Source: an uncultured Flavobacteriaceae bacterium (GTDB lineage Bacteria; Bacteroidota; Bacteroidia; Flavobacteriales; Flavobacteriaceae). Taken from it: DNA of 44,174 nt. Below the pieces are notes generated by a model, which worked only from the letters and a program-made list of their open reading frames with translations, was not told the origin of the DNA and ran no database searches. The translations under genes and the position numbers were made by a program. How positions within the stretch are numbered: position 1 is the stretch's first letter; each line of letters starts with the position of its first letter. Location: NCBI GenBank assembly GCA_947498845.1, contig CANMLX010000036.1, positions 1 through 44,174 on the forward strand, read 5' to 3'. Positions 33,969-39,849 of this stretch are shown piece after piece.

Positions 33969-36002
33969 ATGATTGCTAGAAAATTTATTTTTCTTTTTGC
34001 TATACTTATTAGCCTAATATGTAAAGCACAAATTGTTGAGCCTGTTAAATGGCGTACTTCGGTTGAGAAAATTTCGGACACAGAATATAAACTTATAGCT
34101 AAAGCTAACATAGACAAAGGGTGGCACTTATATTCTCAAGACCTTCCCGATGGCGGCCCAATACCAACAACATTTACTTTTGATGATTCTGAAAACACGT
34201 TTAAAATAGTAGGCAATACTATTGAGGAAGCGGGACATGTCGTTGACGATCCTATTTTTAAAATGAAGGTCAAATACTTTAATAACAGTGCTGCTTTTGA
34301 ACAAAAAATTAAGCTCTTAAAAGACACAAACATTATAAATGCCTTTGTAGAATTTATGGCATGTGATGATAAAAGTTGTTCACCGCCAGAAGAAGTGGAT
34401 TTAGAGTTTAAGATTAATGCTTCATTAGTAAGCGACTCTAAAAACACTCAAAGCACTACTGCCATTGCTACTAATAAAGCAAACGCATTACTCTATGGAA
34501 TATCACCAGAAGATATAAGCCAATCTGATATTAAATGTGATGACTCTGTAGCAGCTACTCCTCCAAATAAAAAGAAATCGTTATGGGGTATTTTTGGTCT
34601 GGGTTTTTTAGGGGGGCTATTGGCATTGTTAACACCTTGTGTTTTCCCTATGATACCACTAACTGTAAGTTTCTTTACTAAAAAAAGTGGACAAAGTAAA
34701 GGTGCTGGCATATCAAAAGCTCTACTCTATGGCTTTTTTATTTTTGCTGTGTATATATTACTAAGTCTACCATTTCACCTTTTAGATTCGGTAAATCCAG
34801 ATATTCTAAATGAAATATCAACTAATGTGTGGCTTAACATTATATTTTTCTTAGTATTTGTATTTTTTGCTTTATCATTTTTTGGGTTTTACGAATTAAC
34901 ATTACCTTCAAGTTGGACTAGTAAAACGACTCAAGGTGAAAATACAGGAGGTATTATTGGTGTCTTTTTTATGGCATTAACATTAGCTATAGTTTCTTTT
35001 TCTTGTACAGGTCCTATTTTGGGATCGCTTTTGGCGGGATCTTTATCATCCGACGGTGGTGCATGGCAACTTACGGCTGGTATGGCAGGGTTTGGTGTAT
35101 CTTTAGGACTTCCTTTTGCGCTATTTGCAATGTTCCCTAATATGTTAAATGCTTTACCAAAATCTGGAGGTTGGTTAAATACTACTAAAGTAATTCTAGG
35201 ATTCTTAGAACTAGCTTTAGCATTTAAATTCTTATCTAATGCAGATTTAGTAGCCCATTGGAATATTTTAAAGATAGAACCATTTTTAATTATCTGGATT
35301 ATTATTTTCGCAGGATTAGCACTATACTTATTTGGGAAAATTAAATTCCCCCACGATTCGCCAATTAAAAAATTATCGTTTTCCAGAATAGCTGGCGGTA
35401 TTTTAGTAGCTTCATTTGTTATTTATTTAGCTTCTGGTTTTAGAGTAAAAACAATTAATGCTACAACATCTTTTACATCTTTAGCGCTGTTAAGTGGTTT
35501 AGCGCCTCCTGTTGGTTATAGTTTTATGTATCCGCAGGACTGTCCTAACAATCTTGAATGCTTTAAAGATTTAAAAACAGGTATCGCCCATGCAAAAAAA
35601 GTAAATAAGCCTATTGTATTAGATTTTACTGGCTATGCCTGTGTAAACTGCAGAAAAATGGAGGAGCATATATGGTCTCTTAAGTCTATCGATAATTATT
35701 TACGTAATGATTATGTACTCATTTCTCTATATGTAGATGATAAAAAAGAACTCCCTACAGAAGAGCAACTTACAGTAAACCGTGTAAATGGTGGTACAAG
35801 GCAACTTAAAAATTATGGGCATAAATGGGCACATTTTCAAACACAGTTTTTTAAAACCAACTCGCAACCCTATTATGTTTTATTAAACGCTGATGGCACA
35901 AAAATTTTAGATCAACCCGTTGGTTATACTCCTAATGAAAAAGAATATGCTGCGTTTTTAGAATGTGGTATTAAGGTTTTTAATACTGAAAGAGGAAATT
36001 AA
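33969..36002 (+). CDS. dsbD: Thiol:disulfide interchange protein DsbD
   Basis: A 677-residue inner-membrane protein that moves reducing power from cytoplasmic thioredoxin to the periplasm. In order: signal peptide; nDsbD (about 20-145) with the pair MACDDKSCSPP; an eight-helix membrane domain (about 210-510) with the redox cysteines in LLTPCVFPMIPLTV and FSCTGPILG; and a C-terminal thioredoxin domain (about 530-677) with C558VNC in LDFTGYACVNCRKME. All six expected cysteines are present. It is full length and carries the extra linker region rich in Ser/Thr before the membrane part. It follows a duplicate nDsbD gene. Confidence 0.95.
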   Translation: MIARKFIFLFAILISLICKAQIVEPVKWRTSVEKISDTEYKLIAKANIDKGWHLYSQDLPDGGPIPTTFTFDDSENTFKIVGNTIEEAGHVVDDPIFKMKVKYFNNSAAFEQKIKLLKDTNIINAFVEFMACDDKSCSPPEEVDLEFKINASLVSDSKNTQSTTAIATNKANALLYGISPEDISQSDIKCDDSVAATPPNKKKSLWGIFGLGFLGGLLALLTPCVFPMIPLTVSFFTKKSGQSKGAGISKALLYGFFIFAVYILLSLPFHLLDSVNPDILNEISTNVWLNIIFFLVFVFFALSFFGFYELTLPSSWTSKTTQGENTGGIIGVFFMALTLAIVSFSCTGPILGSLLAGSLSSDGGAWQLTAGMAGFGVSLGLPFALFAMFPNMLNALPKSGGWLNTTKVILGFLELALAFKFLSNADLVAHWNILKIEPFLIIWIIIFAGLALYLFGKIKFPHDSPIKKLSFSRIAGGILVASFVIYLASGFRVKTINATTSFTSLALLSGLAPPVGYSFMYPQDCPNNLECFKDLKTGIAHAKKVNKPIVLDFTGYACVNCRKMEEHIWSLKSIDNYLRNDYVLISLYVDDKKELPTEEQLTVNRVNGGTRQLKNYGHKWAHFQTQFFKTNSQPYYVLLNADGTKILDQPVGYTPNEKEYAAFLECGIKVFNTERGN

Positions 36003-36055
36003 CACACCAATAATTTAACGTAAGTTATAACCAAACGATTAGAAGATATAGCTTA

Positions 36056-36216
36056 TACCAATTCCCAAATGAATTTACTGGGTTAAAATGCGCCTTTTAA
36101 AATTCTAGTTCAACATAAAAAAGAAACGTAGCTACTGCTATGTTTAGTTTTTCTGTCTTCTATAATTTCAAAATTCATCATTTTCCCTCTCCAGTAAATT
36201 CAAACTCCAATTGGTA
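36056..36216. repeat. Family B short element, copy 4 (161 bp)
   Basis: The ends are TACCAATTCCCAAATGAAT and CTCCAATTGGTA, with TTA on both sides (36053-36055, 36217-36219). It is more diverged inside than the other copies (GCCTTTTAAAATTCTAG). Confidence 0.8.
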
Positions 36217-36288
36217 TTATTTTTTCTGTATCGTATAATTCCAAAATCCATCTTTTTCCTTTACAGTATACTCATTTAAGAATTGGTA
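36217..36288. repeat. Family B right-half fragment
   Basis: It runs TTATTTTTTCTGTATCGTAT through ACTCATTTAAGAATTGGTA and is followed by TTA. It matches only the right 72 bases of family B and starts exactly at the TTA flank of copy 4, as if copy 4 had landed in an older copy whose left half has since been lost. Confidence 0.65.
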
Positions 36289-36291
36289 TTA

Positions 36292-36660
36292 TTAACTGTT
36301 CATATAATCTTGCCAGGTTACCAAGAGATATCTCCATTTATTATTTTTATATAACTCTAGAAACCCATATTCATAACAAAAAAGATATACTTGTCCCTTT
36401 TTGTTTTTCCAATAATGTGTAAAATAAGCTGGATTAAACCCTTCAGAAATCAGTTTTTCTTTGCGTATGGTAGACATTCCTGATTTATTATAAGCTTTTA
36501 AAAGTTTTCTGTTTATTTTTAGTTGTTTATCAATAGCATAATATAATGTTTCCTGAGATTTTCGTTCTTGATATTGATGTGCTGACTTACAGTGTACAGA
36601 ACAGAATTTTTTATCTGATCTTCCTTTAATTTCGGTCTTACAATACAAACATCTTTTCAT
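36292..36660 (-). CDS. Zinc-ribbon protein divergent from a tyrosine recombinase
   Basis: A 122-residue protein. The N-terminus is a treble-clef or zinc-ribbon finger: CLYCKTEIKGRSDKKFCS then HCKSAHQYQ, with four cysteines. A helical segment follows (YYAIDKQLKINRKLLKAYNK), then an aromatic-rich part (FNPAYFTHYWKNKKGQVYLF) ending YLLVTWQDYM. I recognise no named family, though a small zinc-finger gene beside a XerC-type integrase recurs in Flavobacteriaceae from memory. The pair is divergent, with 81 bases between, sharing one operator region (36678-36695). A role as recombination-directionality factor or DNA-binding accessory is plausible inference. Confidence 0.65.
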   Translation of the reverse strand: MKRCLYCKTEIKGRSDKKFCSVHCKSAHQYQERKSQETLYYAIDKQLKINRKLLKAYNKSGMSTIRKEKLISEGFNPAYFTHYWKNKKGQVYLFCYEYGFLELYKNNKWRYLLVTWQDYMNS

Positions 36661-36677
36661 AAGCTCTAATTAATAGC

Positions 36678-36695
36678 ATACTATCCGTATAGTAT
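36678..36695. promoter_or_regulatory. Inverted repeat between the divergent zinc-finger and recombinase genes
   Basis: ATACTAT-CCGT-ATAGTAT is a perfect 7-bp inverted repeat, with a partial further copy (TATACTACTATAC) at about 36705-36717. Its position in the 81-base divergent gap suits shared regulation by one of the two proteins. Confidence 0.5.
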
Positions 36696-36741
36696 TCGAC
36701 TAATATACTACTATACTTTTTAAATACTACACTTTTGTGGT

Positions 36742-37875
36742 ATGACGCTCTCTAAACACATTACTTTAAAGCATTTACTTATTGGTAACACAAAAATGAT
36801 TGGGATACAATTCTATCCAGACAAGGTGATACAAGCACTCATAAAAGAACTCCCCAACCCCAAATGGAGTAAAGAATTTTCAATGGTCTATCTTGTAGAT
36901 ACTGAAGAAAATCTAGATCGTATTTTCAAAACCTTTAGAGGCATAGCATGGATAAACGGTAATTCCTTTTTTAAAGAAAAGCCCATACGAGATAATCAAC
37001 CTATAGCTATTAACATTAACTGGTATCGCAACCGAAGCAAAACAACGTCTTATAAGTATGTTCCTGAAGCGTATCTGGCAAAATTAGAGCTCAAACGATA
37101 TGCCCTTAACACTTGTAAAACCTATATTGTACAATTTGAAAAATTTATTAATCACTTCCCAAACAAAACCATTACTACATTATCTGAATTGGAAATACGA
37201 GCTTATTTACAATATCTTATTCAGCAAAACAAATCCAACAGTTATATTAATCAAGCCATAAATAGTATTAAGTTTTATTATGAAGTTGTAATGGAAATGC
37301 CCAATAGATTTTACAGTATTGAAAGGCCTAGAAAAGAGCAGAAACTCCCAAATATATTAGCAAAAGAAGACATTTTAAGAATGATTGAGCTTACCAAAAA
37401 TATAAAACATAAATGTATTATTAGCTTGCTCTATTCTTCTGGATTGCGTAGAGGGGAATTATTAAATTTAAAACTCACCGATATTGATAGTAAAAGCATG
37501 CTTATAAAAATACGGTTAGCAAAGGGCAATAGGGATAGATATACTGTTCTCAATCAATCTGTTCTGCACAACCTTAGAAAATACTACAGCGTGTATCAAC
37601 CAAAACTATATTTGTTTGAATCTATAGAACCCGAAAGAAAATATAGTGCTGCCAGTGTTTTAAAAATTGTATCTCAAGCTGCTAAAAAAGCCAAGATCAA
37701 ACAATCTGTTCACCCGCATATGTTAAGACATAGTTTTGCAACACATCTTTTAGAGGAAGGCATAGACTTACGATATATTCAAGTCTTGCTAGGTCATCAA
37801 TCCAGTAAAACTACTGAGATTTACACGCATGTTGCTATAAAAAAGTTTAAAGATGTTAAAGATTTATTAATTTAG
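36742..37875 (+). CDS. Tyrosine recombinase (XerC/IntI-like integrase)
   Basis: A 377-residue site-specific recombinase, longer than Xer (about 300) because of an ~85-residue N-terminal addition (KHITLKHLLIGNTKM ... TFRGIAWINGNSFF) seen in Bacteroidota integrases. A SAM-like core-binding domain (about 105-195) precedes the catalytic domain. It has R236 (SGLRRGELL), H326-x-x-R329 (HPHMLRHSF), H352 (LLGHQSSKTT) and the nucleophile Y361 (IYTHV), with a Lys near 262. All catalytic residues are present. No IntI-type insertion near the second patch is visible, so it is not a classical integron integrase. Two hairpin sites with shared loops begin 78 bases beyond its stop. It could act on them; that is inference. 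Confidence 0.9.
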   Translation: MTLSKHITLKHLLIGNTKMIGIQFYPDKVIQALIKELPNPKWSKEFSMVYLVDTEENLDRIFKTFRGIAWINGNSFFKEKPIRDNQPIAININWYRNRSKTTSYKYVPEAYLAKLELKRYALNTCKTYIVQFEKFINHFPNKTITTLSELEIRAYLQYLIQQNKSNSYINQAINSIKFYYEVVMEMPNRFYSIERPRKEQKLPNILAKEDILRMIELTKNIKHKCIISLLYSSGLRRGELLNLKLTDIDSKSMLIKIRLAKGNRDRYTVLNQSVLHNLRKYYSVYQPKLYLFESIEPERKYSAASVLKIVSQAAKKAKIKQSVHPHMLRHSFATHLLEEGIDLRYIQVLLGHQSSKTTEIYTHVAIKKFKDVKDLLI

Positions 37876-37891
37876 CTACCCACATAATAGA

Positions 37892-37917
37892 TATATAGTT
37901 ACCTTGGTAACTATATA
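37892..37917. repeat. 26-bp perfect palindrome after the recombinase gene
   Basis: TATATAGTTACC-TT-GGTAACTATATA. It lies 17 bases after the integrase stop and is followed by another GTTACC (37923-37928). A terminator without a T-tract, or a recombinase-binding site, are the alternatives; its GTTACC half-sites match the box described at 37914. Confidence 0.65.
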
Positions 37918-37930
37918 CAATTGTTACCTG
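37914..37930 (-). repeat. CAGGTAACAATTGTATA box, left end of the cassette
   Basis: Read on the minus strand the box is CAGGTAACAATTGTATA. The same box, one base shorter, lies on the plus strand at 43908-43923. Both sit outside a hairpin and outside the last stop codon on that side, so the pair forms an inverted frame around the whole unit. Confidence 0.55.
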
Positions 37931-37952
37931 CAAGCTGAAAAATCCACCACAC

Positions 37953-38012
37953 ATTAAGCACATTTGGTTTTTGCCATTCATAAGCCCATCTTAAAAACCA
38001 AAAGAGCTTAAT
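37953..38012. repeat. Cassette-border hairpin, left copy
   Basis: The outer stem ATTAAGC/GCTTAAT, an internal loop with ACA facing AGA (A.A, C-G, A.A), and the inner stem TTTGGTTTTT/AAAAACCAAA close a 20-base loop reading GCCATTCATAAGCCCATCTT. The right copy at 43807 keeps the ACA/AGA internal loop, the TTTG/CAAA start of the inner stem and the GCCA...CATAAGCC loop, but both stems differ with compensating changes. It lies 20 bases beyond the stop of the small leftward gene at 38032. Confidence 0.75.
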
Positions 38013-38031
38013 CTTCCCACCCGCAAGAGGA

Positions 38032-38235
38032 TTACGACTTTGGCTTTCTTCTAGTCGGATACATCACTTGTTGTTTTTTAAATTGACCTATTTCCTCTCT
38101 TAACGTTTGATTGATATTATGAATCAAGTCATTTTGGAATTTCATTATTCCCAATAAGTCGTGCATTGCGTTTAAATTTTCTAATTGTTTATAGACAATC
38201 TCTTCTAAATCAGCTTTGGTATATCTCCTACTCAT
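38032..38235 (-). CDS. Small helical protein of unknown function, divergent from the methyltransferase operon
   Basis: 67 residues when started at the ATG at 38235: MSRRYTKADLEEIVYKQLE, then NAMHDLLGIMKFQNDLIHNI and NQTLREEIGQFKKQQ, ending in a basic tail (RRKPKS). It is mostly alpha-helical and charged; no family is recognised. Supporting reality, a good -7 box (TATATTTG at 38272-38279, minus strand) with TTG about 20 bases further up (38300-38302) lies before it, and inverted repeats overlap both boxes. Its 3' end faces the left cassette hairpin. It could be an antitoxin-like or accessory regulator, but nothing in the sequence proves this. Confidence 0.5.
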   Translation of the reverse strand: MSRRYTKADLEEIVYKQLENLNAMHDLLGIMKFQNDLIHNINQTLREEIGQFKKQQVMYPTRRKPKS

Positions 38236-38256
38236 AGTACATAATTTGATTTTATA

Positions 38257-38320
38257 TATTGTAATACAATACAAATATATACTATTTTATGATATTTTAC
38301 AATACATTTTTATATTGTAA
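38257..38320. promoter_or_regulatory. Operator region with four TATTGTA half-sites
   Basis: Two inverted repeats lie in the divergent gap between the small gene and the methyltransferase operon: TATTGTA-A-TACAATA (38257-38271) and TTACAATA-N8-TATTGTAA (38297-38320). The first overlaps the -7 box and the second the -33 TTG of the leftward promoter. The XRE protein encoded at 38406 is the natural candidate to bind them, as controller proteins do in restriction-modification loci. Confidence 0.65.
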
Positions 38321-38405
38321 TTTCGTACATTAATATAAAGCATTTAAAATACGGTATTAAATTATATTACTAGGCCATATAAAAAAGCTTTACAATGACT
38401 TATAA

Positions 38406-38627
38406 ATGGTCAAAATGAACCGAATTAAAGAAGTATTAAAAGAACAAGGAAGAACTCAAACTTGGTTGTCTGAGCAGATTGAAAAAAGTTATGTAATAGT
38501 TACAAATTACTGTAATAACAATGCTCAACCGAGTATTGGAGTCCTCCGAAAAATCGCAAAAATATTAGACGTTGATGTAAGAGTATTGTTAGTTCCAACA
38601 AAGGATAATAGTCAAGAAGATGAATGA
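38406..38627 (+). CDS. XRE-family HTH regulator (controller-type)
   Basis: A 73-residue DNA-binding protein made of one HTH domain: IKEVLKEQGRTQTWLSEQIE, KSYVIVTNYCNNNAQPSIGV and LRKIAKILDVDVRVLLVPTK. It starts at ATG 38406 (a second ATG at 38415 is also possible). It is the first gene of the five-gene operon and overlaps the methyltransferase start by 8 bases. Small XRE proteins in this position act as controllers that time methyltransferase and effector expression. The repeated TATTGTA half-sites upstream are its likely operator. Confidence 0.85.
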   Translation: MVKMNRIKEVLKEQGRTQTWLSEQIEKSYVIVTNYCNNNAQPSIGVLRKIAKILDVDVRVLLVPTKDNSQEDE

Positions 38628-39849
38628 AAAGAAAACATATATAGACTTATTTGCAGGTTGTGGTGGACTTTCACTCGGACTATATAATTCTGGCTTATGG
38701 AAAGGACTATTTGCAATTGAAAAAAGTCCTGACGCATTTGAAACTTTTAACCATAACTTAATTGAAAATAATAATCATTTCGAATGGCCAAATTGGTTGC
38801 CCAAATCTAACCACGATATTAATACAATAATCAAAAACTATCCTAATGAGCTTAAATCTTTAAGAGGTAAAATTGATATGGTCGCTGGTGGACCACCTTG
38901 CCAAGGTTTTTCGACTGCTGGAAAAAGAAATGAAAATGATTTACGGAATAAATTAATCAAATCTTACATAAAGTTTATTCGTCAAGTACAACCAAAAGTT
39001 ATCTTTTTTGAAAATGTAAAAGGTTTTACTCAAAAATTTGATAAAAATAAAATTCAAGGAAAAGTGTATTCGGAATATGTAAAAAATGCATTAGAATATA
39101 CTCCAAAAGACGAAAAATATTTAGGTTATAAAGTAGAAGGTCGTCTTGTTGATTTTTCAGAATATGGTGTTCCGCAAAAAAGAACCCGTTTCATTTTAGT
39201 AGGAATTAGAAAAGACATTGCTAACAACACAAAACCGACAGACTTTTTTGATTCAATAAGAAGCGAAAGAGAAAAATTCTTAGTAAATAAAGGGATTGGT
39301 CTAACAAATAGTTTGGAAGATGCAATATCTGATTTATTAAGAATTAATGAAACAACATCACCAGATACTGCTTCTTTCAAAACAGGTTTTTATAATAAAC
39401 CTAAATCAAAATATCAAAAACTCTTGAAAGGAAACTATTCAGGAAAAATACCTGATAGTCACAGATTTGCAAACCACAATCCTTCTACAATTGAAAAATT
39501 TGAATACATACTTGAAAATGCAGATAAAAACAAAACATTATCTGATGAAATTAAAGAAAGATTTAATCTCAAAAAGAGAACTATAATACCCTTGTCTGGA
39601 AGTACTCCTACTCCAACAATCACTACTTTACCAGACGATTATGTGCATTATTGTGAGCCAAGAATTTTCACAGTTCGAGAATATGCTAGAATACAATCTT
39701 TTAATGATTGGTATGAATTTAAGGGTAAATATACAACTGGAGGTAAGAGAAGAACACAAGAAGTTCCTAGATATTCACAAATAGGCAATGCGATACCACC
39801 TCTTTTCGGTGAACAAAGCGGATTGGTTTTAAACAAACTAATTAGCTAA
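38620..39849 (+). CDS. DNA (cytosine-5)-methyltransferase
   Basis: A 409-residue m5C methyltransferase. Motif I is DLFAGCGGLSLGL. Motif IV is GGPPCQGFS with catalytic Cys94. Motif VI is ENV (131-133). Motif VIII is PQKRTRFILVG, motif IX VREYARIQSF, and motif X QIGNAIPPLF. A target-recognition segment of about 130 residues lies between VIII and IX, so it recognises a specific sequence that cannot be read by eye. It is solitary in that no restriction endonuclease gene is recognisable nearby. Its stop and the next start share one base (TAATG). Confidence 0.96.
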   Translation: MNEKKTYIDLFAGCGGLSLGLYNSGLWKGLFAIEKSPDAFETFNHNLIENNNHFEWPNWLPKSNHDINTIIKNYPNELKSLRGKIDMVAGGPPCQGFSTAGKRNENDLRNKLIKSYIKFIRQVQPKVIFFENVKGFTQKFDKNKIQGKVYSEYVKNALEYTPKDEKYLGYKVEGRLVDFSEYGVPQKRTRFILVGIRKDIANNTKPTDFFDSIRSEREKFLVNKGIGLTNSLEDAISDLLRINETTSPDTASFKTGFYNKPKSKYQKLLKGNYSGKIPDSHRFANHNPSTIEKFEYILENADKNKTLSDEIKERFNLKKRTIIPLSGSTPTPTITTLPDDYVHYCEPRIFTVREYARIQSFNDWYEFKGKYTTGGKRRTQEVPRYSQIGNAIPPLFGEQSGLVLNKLIS

